From NCBI RefSeq assembly GCF_029873635.1, contig NC_080423.1, positions 99,572,991-99,636,990 of the forward strand: a DNA stretch of 64,000 bases, in the 5' to 3' direction. Made by a program: the position numbers and the translations under genes. Below are positions 23,587 to 35,294 of this stretch, piece after piece. This stretch comes from Malania oleifera. Taxonomy: Eukaryota > Streptophyta > Magnoliopsida > Santalales > Ximeniaceae. How positions within the stretch are numbered: position 1 is the first letter of the stretch; each line of letters starts with the position of its first letter. A model generated the notes under the pieces. The model was not told where the DNA came from and ran no database searches. It saw only the letters and a program-made list of their open reading frames with translations.

Positions 23587-24170
23587 AGTCTGAATGGCAT
23601 GACTAAGAATTCATAATGACCATATCTCGTTCGGAATGCAGTCTTTGGATCATCTTCTGACTTGATTTTTACTTGATAGTATCCTGATCGGAGGTCAATT
23701 TTAGAGAAGACTTGTGTTCCTTAGAGTTGATCAAACAGATCACCTATGCGAGGTATTGGGTACTTGTTCTTAATTGTTACTTTATTTATTTTCCGATAAT
23801 CAATACACATTCTCATCAATCCATTTTTGTTTTTAACGAATAGTACCGGTGCTCCCCATGGTGATACGCTGGGTCTGATGAATCCTTTGTCGAGCAACTT
23901 TTGTAATTGTTCCTTCAGTTCTTTTAATCCTACCGGTGCCACTCTGTATGGAACTTTGGATATCGGTGTCGTCCCTGGTAGTAGGTCGATAACAAACTCG
24001 ACTTCTCGGTCAAGAGGTAGCCTAGGTAAATCCTCAGGGAACACATCCGAGAATTCCCTTACTATTGGGATATTTAAAAGCTTTAATTCTTTCCTTGGTG
24101 CCTCCACCATGCATGCTAGGTACCCCTGACATCTATTCAAGAGTAATCTCTTTGCTTGGATAGCCCACAA
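23587..24170 (-). pseudogene. Element E: first half of reverse transcriptase
   Basis: The minus strand gives [59 protein letters not shown] and [20 protein letters not shown], the fingers region of a chromovirus reverse transcriptase. It is highly similar to the fragment at 3600-4046. A stop lies near 23718. The frame is split at 23587 by element D and continues at 15751. Confidence 0.87.
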
Positions 24171-24215
24171 TATTTGTGGTGAAGGGCATACAAGAGTTCC
24201 ATTAAACTTGTATTC

Positions 24216-24600
24216 CTACTCTCCAAGAGGTATAAACACCACCTCCTTATTATTGCAATTTGTACTAGCATAGCTAGAAGCTAGCCAGTCCATTCCAAGA
24301 ATTATGTCAAACCTGTGCATACTAAATACAACCAAGTTAGCCAGTAGTATTCTTTCCTCAATACAAATTGGGTAACCTTTAAGTATTTTTCTACATACTA
24401 CCGAGGTTCCCGTTGATATAACCACAGATAACTCAGTTTGTAATGGTTACGTGTCTACCCCACATATTTTAACATAAGCTGTAGATATAAAAGAGTGTGT
24501 GACTCCAAAATCAAATAATATTACTACTTTCTTAGAGAATATGGGAATAATACATGTCACCACATCATTAGTATTTTCTGCATCTCCTGAAGTGAGGGCA
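24216..24600 (-). pseudogene. Element E: aspartic protease remnant
   Basis: The frame contains KILKGYPICIEERILLANLV and FDIILGMDWLASS, as in element A. The active-site stretch reads LFDFGVTHSF, with the catalytic-motif serine of DSG replaced by phenylalanine. Stops near 24428 and 24480 break it. Confidence 0.75.
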
Positions 24601-24639
24601 TAAACACACGCCTGAGTGGTGTTCTATTGATTATTGTTT

Positions 24640-25050
24640 CGAGATGTTTGGTTGCCTCCTCTTTGTTGATTTGGGTTGTAGTAGTTGTTTGGTGGGCATT
24701 CTCGTTGCATGTAACTAGGTTTACCGCACCGATAATAGACCCCTAATCCGTCTTAACACTCACCCCTATGTATTTTATTGCATTTTGGAAAAGGGGTGCT
24801 TTGTACATTATTTGGATTTATCACTATTTGCCTTTGCCCCACATTATTGTTGTTGTTGTTGTTGTTGTTGTTGCTCCTTTTCCAAGGTCCCTGATTTCTA
24901 CTAGAGTGAAACCCTTGTGGCATGGGCCTCTTTCTGTGGTCGGATATTTTCGCACTCCTTTGTAGACTTTTTCCTGCCTTCGTTGCTTTGTTTACCAATT
25001 TGGAGTTGTCTTCGACCTCGAATACTGCTACCATTTCATAAATCCTTGAG
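24640..25050 (-). pseudogene. Element E: C-terminal gag remnant
   Basis: The minus strand carries the end of gag: RIYEMVAVFEVEDNSKLVNK, a run of about nine asparagines (GTT microsatellite, 24847-24870), FPKCNKIHRGEC and a degenerate knuckle (RCGKPSYMQREC). The homology to element A stops abruptly at 25050, where unrelated sequence starts. The N-terminal gag and the 5' LTR of element E are missing. Confidence 0.82.
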
Positions 25051-25245
25051 CATCCCCACCAAAGGCCACAAGGGGAAGAGGACAGTTCTTTCTTCCTTAA
25101 CGAACAAACAGGTGTTCTCTCCCTTTTTTCGACCCAAGCCGGCGATATTACAAGAGTCAACTCCACCAAGAAAGAACCCAGGCAGTTAGTAGTGACACCG
25201 CTAGCACTTCGATAGATGTTGACGTTGGGCTAAGGCTCTAAAGGC
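25051..25245. other. Unassigned insert, possibly organelle-derived
   Basis: About 195 bp of clearly higher GC than its surroundings, with no match to any of the elements in this window, joins the broken gag of element E on the left and Gypsy 3' UTR-like DNA on the right. Its style (mixed-composition, non-repetitive) resembles plant mitochondrial DNA, but this is an impression and not an identification. The right limit is approximate. Confidence 0.4.
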
Positions 25246-25305
25246 CAGATTTTGTTCGTTTTATTTTATATGTATATTTTTAATTTATAGGACATGTATA
25301 ATATA

Positions 25306-25351
<46 letters not shown>

Positions 25352-25578
25352 TCCTTTTCCACATCTATTGAATTTCTTTTCCATTTCGACCCCTATTAGA
25401 CTGACGATTTACACTTCAGTTCCTAAAATAAAATATTTCTCCAAATTGACCCTCAGTTTATTCTAAGACTTAGCCAAATCATTCATCAATTTACTCTTTC
25501 AAATAGCGCAACCAATTATATAGTACTCATTTTAAATTAGCAAATTTCGATGACAAAATTTTTATAAGGAGGGGAGAA
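25246..25578 (+). mobile_element. 3' UTR and polypurine tract of a + strand Gypsy element
   Basis: AT-rich DNA ends in AAATTTCGATGACAAAATTT and TTATAAGGAGGGGAGAA, the conserved 3' UTR/polypurine arrangement, directly before the LTR start at 25579. A TA microsatellite is at 25307-25347. The pol of this element is not present. Confidence 0.75.
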
Positions 25579-25614
25579 TGTAATGACCCAAAAATATATA
25601 TATACGATTATAGC

Positions 25615-25678
<64 letters not shown>

Positions 25679-25928
25679 TGATTACTAAGTTAATATCAAT
25701 ACAGAAGTACTTTTCTGTAAGATCCTTGATTCCATGTTTAATGTCTAAGAAAGACCTTGTCTTAGCGAGTGCTCAGAAACCATTGCGACTCAGTCGCTTC
25801 CTAGAGGTCGGCCTGGTCAAAATGGAATTTCATAGGATAAACATGATAAACACTGTTTGTACACATAAATAAGTACATATATACAAAATAGTATTTTGAC
25901 AGACATAATTTATAGAAATACATGGTAA

Positions 25929-25959
<31 letters not shown>

Positions 25960-27478
25960 TAGATATCATATGTGGGACCCACATGAGTTCCGAAGTCGTG
26001 TAGGGTCTACATGAGTCCCAAAACTATGTAGGGCTCATAAAATCGTGTGAGAACTATTGAAGTTAAGTAGGACCCATTTGGGTCTCGAAGTTGTGTGGGG
26101 CCCACAAGACCATGTGCGGCCCACATAAGTTTTCGAAATTCAAATTTAATTCTTTAAAAAAAAAATACTAAAACATGGTTTAAAAATAATAACAATGATT
26201 TTAAAAAAATAAAAAATAAAATTAATTAATTAAGTAATTAATTAAAAATTAATTAAAGGGGAGTGGTGGCAAGCACTCCCACATGACCTCCATCCCTATC
26301 CCATACCTAACTCATGCCTAATTCATCTCATGCCCATTCTTTAATTTAAAAAAATTATTATTTCACCCATCGCCTTACATTTTTACAAATTCTATTTTTT
26401 TTCCCAAAATTTTCCTATAAATAAGAAGCTCTCAACCTTCATTTTTCATAAAAATTTTCAAAGGAAGAGAAGGATTAGTGAGTGAAAGAATTAGTGGTGG
26501 AGGGAGAATTTTTTAGTAAGTTCTTACTCACCTACTCTTTCCGATCTCATTTCTTAAAGATAGTTATTGTATTCGTTGCACAAGGTAAAAGAAGAGGTAA
26601 GTAAATTTGATTATGTTAAACTTTTATTAAAATTCATACCCGAGTTTATTTGTAAGTAAATTTTGATTATGTTAGATTTTTATTTAAAATTCATACTCGA
26701 GTTTATTTGTAAGTAAATTTCGATTATGTTAGTTTCATAAAATTCTCTTGAGTTTATTTTTACGCATATTTAATTATACTAATTTTATCTTTAATATATT
26801 TGTATTTATTTTTGAGTTAAGAAATGTTCTAAACTCGTCGGGTATTTTACATCATTCATTTCTATTTAACAAAATATTTTTAACATGAAAATTGTGTGAC
26901 ATGAGTTTATTTATACGTTACATATTTTACGAAAATATGAGTAAAGATTACATGAGTTGATTTTTTTTTATGTTGTGTATTTCACGGAAATATAAGTAAA
27001 AATGAGATTTTCATGATATTATTTTAATTGTAGAAGTTATATAATAAAAATATTTTTAAAACCCCTTATGGCTCAGACAATACAGAAAATTACGAATGCT
27101 CGGTACCGCAGCTTAAAGTTTAAACGGATCAGAGTACACCCACGATATTTGCAGAGTGGTTTTATATGGTAGTGAATTTCTCCTGAGTGCACACTTGGGT
27201 CGGACCAGGGTTTAATAGGAAAAATCTCACTTAATGATGATGTATGTTGATTTAGTTTGGCCGGCCAGCCAGTTAAGTCTAGTTTTCGAACCGCACAATT
27301 CCGTCATGGGGGTAAACATGACTTACGATTAACAGACCTAAGGGTGGTTTTTACAGTAGTGTATATACATATTTAATTACGTATATAGAGCTATTGATGA
27401 ATTGAAGGAAAAGTATATATTTATGTGAATATGGGCATTTTTGTGCCTAATTAATGATTTAATAAGGAAAAGTATATA

Positions 27479-27549
<71 letters not shown>

Positions 27550-28075
27550 GATTGAGTTTTATAGTTATAGTTTTAAAAGTTAAAAATTTTAGTTTAACAG
27601 TTATAGTATATGATTATAAAATTTTACTATTGCAGTTGATGGAAAAAGTTTTTATTCAGAAATTTTTAAAATTACATTTATTTTAAAAGCATTTTTTGAA
27701 GTTATAGTATTAAATATTATTTTACGAAATTATGAAAGCTCATTTTGGCCATATATTAATAATAATCTTATTTATTTACTAAGCATCGTCTCACCCCAAT
27801 CATTATGTTACATTTCAGATCATTTTGAGGAGCGTACCAAAAATCTGGAGTAACAAGTGTAAGGGCAGAAATAGAAAGAGTAGAGTAGAATAAAAATTTA
27901 GCATAATACAATTTAGAATACGTTTGTGTATTTTTAGAATTTTTTTATTTTAATAATTGAGACATATATTTGTAATAAAGCTAATTAGTACTCTGGTAAT
28001 AAAATATAACTTAGACTTATTTGCGTCCACTGAAAAATTTATATGTAGGAACCCACTCGGGTTCGGGTCCTTACA
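25579..28075 (+). mobile_element. C-family LTR in + orientation
   Basis: From TGTAATGACCC to GGGTCCTTACA, about 2.5 kb. It is homologous, in reverse, to 30046-32418: for example the GTGGGGCCCACA-rich patch at 25975-26125, the TATA region near 26413 (CTATAAATAAG), and the CATTTTGGCCATAT / CATCGTCTCACCCC block at 27745-27800. It includes AAT arrays (25617-25675, 25931-25960) and a long TA array (27476-27545). Confidence 0.85.
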
Positions 28076-29520
28076 TGTACAACTGAATCTATAAATACGG
28101 TACAAATAGTATGAACCACAACCTTTATCCATGTTGCTTAACATGTCCATATTTTAGGTTTCTATTCATAATACTTCTAATGTACATAAGTATATTCTCT
28201 GTTTCGGTAAAACTGTATATACATAGCAATAAATGAAAGGCTTTCTTGGATAGATAACTGTATGACATGATTTAACCCCTTATGATAGGGTTGTGGGGAC
28301 CGTAGGTTGGATCTATCACTGGCTAGCCTACTAGGATAAGTCACTATACTCTGACAGTCAGATCGACCCCCTCAACCCATATCAGATGGGGAATCTGTCC
28401 ACAACATAGGCACAATCGACTTCTGAATACCACATATTATCTGAATATGTGGTTGCACTCTGAACTGTATATAGCTATGGTAGCGTGCTCTGTAAACTGT
28501 ATCTGTAATTATCCATCAGGGTCTGATACTATATATTACGTTTCTGTATATAACTATCTGTTTTACTATGATTCTGTAATAACTGTATTAACCATGACGC
28601 CAAGATAAACTATATCTATAACAACTGTATTTCTGAAATTAACTATAAATCTGTATATCATGGTACTGTAAAAATGTATAATCATGGTATCCCGAAAATA
28701 CTATAAAACATGCTCCCTGTCTGTATAATTTATAAAACATAATCCTGAAAATACTGTAAAACATGTTTCTTGTACTGTATCCACATTCTCATGCCACATA
28801 GTAATTTTAAACATCTTAAACATTATTGATAAACTAAATAAATTTATGTTCTAAATTATAATCTGGTAAAAACATACAATTAATTCTGAAATCATACTAA
28901 AATTGTCTAGCATAGCATATTTCCCTTACCTGATTCCTACTAAAAATCCTCTATTGTGACAGGTCTACACCTGCAAGGTTCTCCACTCAATACCCTGAAA
29001 ATCATATATCGCAGAACAAAATATCATTATTTTTACATCTACTACATTTTCTACAATTGCTGGAAAGCCTAATTTTGAATAAAAGGTCTTACCCTGAATC
29101 TGGGATGAAATTCAACTTAACCCCATCGATGATCCGCTTTAGCCAACTTAGAGAGAACTTTCCCAAGAGCGTTGTGGTGGCCTCAGATCGTTGATCTGGC
29201 GACTAACGGGGCTGGAATTGAAGAGAGAAGAGAGAGGAATCGAAGAGGAGAGAGAAAAGAGAGTTTTTTTCTAAAAATTTCGTTAAAAATATGAGATTAG
29301 GGCTATTTATACTATGGGCTTCATCGACGAGTCACGTCATCTCGTCAACGAGGCCAAGAAAGGGGTTCGTCGACTAATGCATTCTTCTCATCGACAAAAT
29401 TCAGAGCTTGAAAAACAGCCTCTCGGTATCTTCTCGTTGACGATATCCTCTTGTACCCTCATCGACGAACCCCTTGTGTTTGTCGACGAGGTCCTGATAA
29501 ATTTTTCTTGGGTTATTACA
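28076..29520 (-). mobile_element. Truncated F-family LTR (copy F2)
   Basis: The start is at 29520 (TGTAATAACCCAAG on the minus strand), inside the gag of a Gypsy element; the last several hundred bases are missing at 28076, where the C LTR ends. It has a cluster of seven TTCGTCGACGAA-type words (29319-29495), a TATA box TATAAATAG directly below it (29303-29313, minus), the GATCCGCTTTAG leader block (29130) and the common Gypsy-LTR block at 28270-28400. Confidence 0.82.
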
Positions 29521-29900
29521 TTTGGCCTCACCAGTCATTTTATAGGCAGAATATAACACCTTTTGTTTGTCCGTGCAATGAAGGACTCGTAGTATTTCTT
29601 CCATTACTTGCATCCAATCTTTTGCAGCAATTGAATAAGCTTTTCCCTCAAAAGTCGGAGGGTGCATTCAATTGAACTATTCAACCGTACAACCTTTATG
29701 GGTTGGTGGATCATTCTATTCCATGGAGTTTCGTAGAAATTTCGCCATGACTTGTGTTATATCACGCAACACCGTAGTAGCATTGATGTCTTCTCCATTG
29801 CATGTCCTCATATTATTCTCGTTTCTTTCAAAGCTCATGTTGTTGTTCTTCGAGTCCATTCTGAGGGAAATGACTAGAGTTATTTTAAAATCATAACCTT
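29521..29900 (-). pseudogene. Gag N-terminal fragment of Gypsy element C
   Basis: On the minus strand the frame carries FEGKAYSIAAKDWMQVMEEI and RVLHCTDKQKVLYSAYKMTG, nearly the same as element A (5110-5240). The start region near 29860 is frameshifted relative to it. It is cut at 29521 by LTR F2, so only the first part of gag remains. Confidence 0.82.
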
Positions 29901-30031
29901 ATCTTCAAAGTTTAATCAAGGTTATAGGCAAAAGAAAAATACCCTAGTTTACCCGATTTTACCCACATCATGGTTTATGTCTATGCTCTAGTAAAATTAT
30001 TTCCTAAAGTCTATAGAACCTATAACCTATT

Positions 30032-30043
30032 GCTCTGATACCA
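30032..30043 (-). promoter_or_regulatory. Primer binding site of Gypsy element C
   Basis: TGGTATCAGAGC on the minus strand, two bases from the LTR end at 30046; a perfect initiator tRNA-Met match. Confidence 0.9.
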
Positions 30044-30045
30044 AA

Positions 30046-32064
30046 TGTAATGTCCCAACCCGGAAGGATATGGGATATTTACTTTCTACTACAGCGGAAG
30101 TAAATAAATTCAATTATTATTTAACCGCAGCGCTAATTAACCATATTATAATCATTTATTTCAAAAGAAGAAAAATTACACAAACATAATCATCTGGCAT
30201 CATACTAATATTTCTAATCAAATTTTATTTTTCTATCCCCACCCGCATGCTTGCTATGCCTGATTTTCGATATGCCCTTTGGAGTTATCTGAAATGTAAA
30301 ATATGATTGGAGTGAGACAACGCTAAGTAAGTAAATAAGATTATTATTACTATGTGGCCAAAATGAGTTTTTAAAATTTCATAAAACAATATTTAATATT
30401 ATAACTTCAAAATTATTTCTAAAATAAATATATATTTAAAAATGTCTACATAAAACTTTTACCATCAACTATAACAATAAAATTTAATAACGATATATTG
30501 TGACTGTTAAATTAAACTTTTAACTTTAAAAATGTAAAAATATTTAATTATATACATATATATACTTTTCCTTATACGTTTACTTTAAATCATCATTTAG
30601 GCACAAAAATGACTATTTTCATATAAACATATACTTTTCCTTCAAATCATTAATAATTCTATACACGTAATTAAATATGTATAAACATATATTGTAAAAA
30701 CCACCCTTAGGTCTGTTAGTCGTAAGTCATGTTTACCCTCATGACTAGGTTGTGGGGTTCGAAGACTGGACTTAGCTGGTTGACTGACCAAACTAAATCA
30801 ACGTATATAATCATTAAGTGAGATTTTTCTTATTAAGTCCTGGTCCGGAATCAGGTGTCACTTAGGAGAAATCCACTAACATGCATAACCACTCTGTAAA
30901 CAGTGTGAGTGCACTCTGATCCATTTAAACTTTAAACTGTAGTACCGAACATTCGTAATTTTCTGTATTGTCTGAGTTATAAGGGGTTTTAAAAGTATTT
31001 TTATTATATAATTTGTACAATTAAAATAATATAATGAAATTTTCATTTTTACTCATATTATCGTGAAATACACAACATAAAAAAAATCAACTCTTGTAAT
31101 CTTTACTCATATTTTCGTGAAATATGAAACGTATAAATAAACTCATGCCACACAATTTTAGTGTTAAAAATATTTTTTTTGAATAGAAATTAATGATATA
31201 AAATACCCGAGAGGTTTAGAACATTTCTTAACTCAAAAATAAATACAAGTATATTAAAGATAAAACTAGTATAATTAAATATGTGTAAAAATAAATTCAG
31301 GGGAATTTTATGAAACTAACATAATCGAAATTTACTTCCAATAAATTAGGGTATAAATTTTAAATAAATATATAATATAATCAAATTTGCTTACCTCTTC
31401 CTTTACCTTGTGCTACGAACACTACGAATATCTCTAAAAAATGAGATCGAAAAGAGTGGGTGAGTGAGAATTTAATTATAACAAAAATTCTCCCTCCATC
31501 ACTAATTCTCACTCACTAATCATTCTCTTCTTTTGAAAATTTTTTGTAAAAAATGAAGGTTGAGAGCTTCCTATTTATAGGAAAATTTTGGGGAAGAAAA
31601 TTGAATTTATAAAAGTGTGGGGAGATGGGTGAAATTATTATTTTTTTAAAATTAAAGAATGGGCATGGGATAAGTTAGGTATGGGTTAAGCATGAGATGG
31701 GGATGGGGATCATGTGGGGGAAATGGAAGTGCTTGGCGACACTCCGATTTAATTAATTTTTTATTTTTTTTAAAAATCATTATTATTATTATTATCATTG
31801 TTTTTATTTTTAAGCTATGTTTTAGTATTTTTTTTATTTTATTATTTTTAAAAGAATTACGTTCAAATTTTGAAAACTCATGTGGGTCCTACATGGTCTT
31901 GTGGGCCCTACACAACTTTGAGACCCAAGTGGGTCCTACGTAATGCAATAGTCCTCATACGGTTTTATAAGCCATACATAGCTTCGAAATTCATGTGGAC
32001 CCCCACACGGCTTCGGGCTCATGTGGGCCTCACACGGTCATGTGAGTTCCGCATAGGATACCTA

Positions 32065-32143
<79 letters not shown>

Positions 32144-32418
32144 TTCTACAAATTATGTCAATCAAAACATTATTTTATGTATATGTACTTATATATGTAT
32201 ACAAACAGTGTCTACCCTGTTTATCCTATGAAATTCAATTTTGACCAAACCGACCTCTAGGGAACGACTTAGCCACAATGGTCTTTGAGCACTTGCTTAG
32301 ACAATGTCTTTCTTAGGCATCAAACATGGAATCAAGGATCCTAACATAGAATCACTTTCATTTTGATACTAACTAAATAACCATTATTATTATTCTACAT
32401 TTTTTTTGGATTATTACA
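30046..32418 (-). mobile_element. 5' LTR of Gypsy element C
   Basis: A 2373-bp LTR, TGTAATAATCC at 32418 (minus) to GGGACATTACA at 30046. It contains a long TTA array (32067-32140), a patch of GTGGGCCC-type words (31878-32050) and a TATA-like CTATAAATAGG near 31576-31586 (minus). It sits in the integrase of Copia G1, which ends abruptly at 32419. It is inverted relative to 25579-28075. Confidence 0.88.
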
Positions 32419-33430
32419 CTGATACTGTGCTCATAGCAAAATTTCTTGAACTCGTTGTCTTTATTCTCACCACCATTGTCTGTTCTCAGCTTTTTGATTC
32501 TCAAACCAGTTTCATTTTCAATCACAGTTTTCCATACTCTGAAAGCATCAAAGACTCCTGACTTATACTTCAGAAAGTAAATCCATACCTTTCGAGAATG
32601 ATCGTCAATGAATGTGATGAAGTAATTCCTTTTTCCTATGGATGAGATGACCGTCGGTCTCCATACATCTGAGTAGACTAGTTCTAATCTCTCCTTCTTT
32701 AGGGCACAGGTGTTTGTCTGGAAATTAACCCTCTTCCTTTTCTTGAATATGCAATCCTCACACATTTCAATCTCAACCGATCGTAGACCACTCAATTTTT
32801 CCTTTGAGTGCATCACCCTGAGTCCTTTCTCACTCATGTAATTGAGTCGTTGGTGCCAAATATTGCTGTCGTCATTTCCTACAGCAACTAAAATATATAT
32901 GGAGGCATTGGAGGTTAGATAAAGTGTTCCGTTTTTTTTATCTCGCTCAATCGTTAGTACACCCTTTGAAACCTTCCATTCATCGCCAATGATTGTCGTC
33001 GTATATCCCTCATTTTCTAGTTGACTAACTGAGATCAAATTCTTTCCCAAGTCTGGAATATATCTGACATCCTTTAGCTTCCATATTGACTTGTTTATCT
33101 TGATCTTCACAACTCTCTTACTAGTTATGTTACAAGGATGATCGTTGCCAAGGTACACCTTACCGAAATTACCTGGTGTGTATTCCTCTAGGAAATCTCT
33201 GTAGCAAGTGGTATGAAATGAGGCTCCGGAGTCTAAGACCCAAGACTCCTACTTGCTCTCCAAAGAGCATATTAATGCATCTTTCTCTCCTTAGGAAGAG
33301 GCGAGATTTGCTTCTATCTTCGCCTCAGCTTTTTTTCTCGGACCTTTGCACTAGTTTCTGAAATGCTTGACCTTTCCACAGTTCTAGAACTCAACGTTCT
33401 TTGTGTCTTAAGAACCTCTGAGATTTCTGG
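32419..33430 (-). pseudogene. Copia G1: protease-integrase fragment
   Basis: Minus strand. After a damaged protease region (about 33240) come the gag-pre-integrase domain (LKDVRYIPDLGKNLISVSQL, NIWHQRLNYMSEKGLRVM, CEDCIFKKRKR) and the integrase core. The three-acid catalytic region is partly visible: YSDVWRP, FITFIDDHSRKVWIYFLK and LRTDNGGEN. The frame is open for 261 residues (32373-33158), but its last residues belong to the inserted LTR. Reverse transcriptase and RNase H are missing because the C LTR starts at 32418. Confidence 0.88.
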
Positions 33431-33437
33431 ATCTAGA

Positions 33438-34105
33438 TCACCTAGTCCTAGATCTGCCACGATTGTTTGATCGTCCATGTCCGCTTCCTTTTCCTCGGCT
33501 TTCCATGTTCAAGGCCGAACTTGAAGTGGAGGCATTGCTCGACTGCATTTTGATATTTTCCGTCAAAATCATGTTGATGACCTCATCGTACTTCAGCTTC
33601 GATTTTCCTACGGAGCTACTGATTGTAGTAACAATACCTTCCCAACTCTCAAGCAGCTGACTAAGAATTAGTAGGGCATATATCTCACCGTTAAATGTAA
33701 TTCCAACCAAGGCGAGTTGATCTGACAGCTCATTGAAATTATTCAGGTGTCTACTAAAACTTTCACCTATAGGCATATTCATGGTAAACAATATTTTCAT
33801 TAGATGTACCTTCTTCGCGGTTGATGGCTGCTCGTACATATTGGATAGCGCATCCATAAGGGACTTGGTGGTAGTTAAGTGCTTGATATTGAAGGCAATA
33901 GACTTTGCCAACGTCATTCTGATAGTTCTGAGAGCTTTTCGGTCAAGCAACTCCCACTTGATCTCCTTCACAGATTCTGGATTCTCCTTCAATGGTAAGT
34001 GCAACTCCTTACCAAACAAGTAGTCCTCAATCTGTATTTTCTAGAAATCGAAGTTGATGCCGTCAAACATCTTGATATGTGAGCTCTTTTTGTTTGATAT
34101 CTCGA
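33438..34105 (-). pseudogene. Copia G1: gag
   Basis: The Copia gag reads KALRTIRMTLAKSIAFNIKH, KVHLMKILFTMNMPIGESFS and RHLNNFNELSDQLALVGITF, then a Ser/Arg/Gly-rich tail (RGKGSGHGRSNNRGRSRTR). The expected start codon position near 34100 has ATA where the related element H (51982) has ATG, and a stop occurs near 34045. The CCHC knuckle that should follow the tail is degraded. Confidence 0.82.
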
Positions 34106-34750
34106 TTCACTAATCTAGAGACAAAATTAGCTTAAATGGACAGTAGGGTTGGATTTGGAATGACCAAAAACCTTAGAAATGGTTCAAGTTGTTTGAAAAA
34201 TAGATTCGAAATAGTTCCGAAAAGCCCGATCAAAGTTCTGGTCAAACTTGGTCAAAATACGGTCAACTTTAACGGAATATTCCCTCAACTAAAGGAATAT
34301 TCTCATGCTATTACTAACGCCGTCTGCTGACGTGGCATTGTAGGGCCTACCTGTAGATGTGGTACTGAGGTCCACCTGCTGATGTGGCCTTGTGGGGTCC
34401 CTTACTGACGTGGCACCGTGACGCCCCCGTCCTGACATGGCGAGCTGACGTCACGCTAACGTCAGTGTCTTTAACCTCTAGACGCTCGCCGGCCGATCGC
34501 CAGCACGTAGGAGAGCGCTAAGCCACTTGTCGATCGTTAATCGGCACGTGGGGCGCATGGGGATGCCACCTGGTTGTCGGTGGTGTGTGCAAGCACGTGC
34601 GTTGTTGTTTGAGCTCCGTTCGAGCTCTGATTACGATTGTTGACTTCGTCTCAACGAGAGGAACGCGATGGTCACCTCAAAATTGAGTTTTGACTACTCA
34701 ATAGAGGCTCCAATTTGGAAATTTTGCTCCAATCTAGCAATGATACCAAT
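34106..34750 (-). other. Copia G1 untranslated leader
   Basis: No gene. It is the leader between LTR and gag, relatively GC-rich around 34320-34640. The primer-site position next to the LTR reads TGGTATCATTGC, matching initiator tRNA-Met only over its first eight bases. Confidence 0.65.
34326..34465. repeat. TGACGTGGCA-type repeat cluster in the Copia G1 leader
   Basis: Seven variants of TGACGTGGCA (for example at 34328, 34384, 34408) lie between the LTR and gag. A similar cluster is in Copia H at 52132-52310. The ACGT core is that of bZIP-factor sites; the role here is unknown. Confidence 0.7.
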
Positions 34751-35145
34751 TGTTGGGGTGGATCTAGGAGCAACAATCACACACGGGCAAAAGCAAATAA
34801 CAAAAAAGGAATACCAGATTTTGTGTGGTTCGGTCTAATCTGACCTACGTCTATAGAGCACACATTAATTCACTATAACCGAGAGAATAATATAAGAAAG
34901 AAGAGGCTACTGCATTCAACTCAACTCTCACTCTTTCTCTCTCTCTCTCTCACACACACACAACGCACACAACACACAACTCTACACTATAACGCACTTC
35001 CACACACAAATACAACACAGCAACCATCACATCTCTATAGCCTGAGATGGGGAGTAAAATTTAAAAATTGATGGCTCAATATCAGCCATGTAGGTTGGTG
35101 GAGGGTAGCTGGGCTCTATTTAGTGTAGGTCACCATTTCAAAGTA
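34751..35145 (-). mobile_element. Copia G1 5' LTR, truncated at the P450 promoter
   Basis: It matches the LTR at 63258-63748 from TGTTGGGGTGGATCTAGGA through GTGGTTCGGT, CCTACGTC, a CT run (34936-34955), CACACAACGCACAC and CCTGAGATGGGG to the CATTTCAAAGTAAG region. The last 60 or so bases of the LTR are absent. The P450 start codon is about 150 bp to the right. Confidence 0.85.
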
Positions 35146-35294
35146 AGATGCAGAAGAAAACGAAAGCAGCGGACGACTTTTAGCAATATTTTAACAGAAC
35201 AAATGACAAGGGAAGAGCAGCAATGAATTCCTTTGGACCCTGCTTCTGGCGAGCCGGACAACACTGGTTCCATCAAGCTCAAGAAGAAGAGAAA

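Noticed and set aside
29314-29556. 80-codon frame with repeated FIDE/VDE words; similar at 12024-12224.
   Set aside because: The apparent peptide repeat comes from the TTCGTCGACGAA palindrome cluster of the F LTRs, not from a protein.
31870-32244. 124-codon frame with a poly-Tyr run.
   Set aside because: It runs through the TTA array of a C-family LTR.
35223-35294. Use of the upstream ATG as P450 start.
   Set aside because: It would put 24 polar residues before the membrane anchor, unlike P450s of this family; kept only as an alternative.
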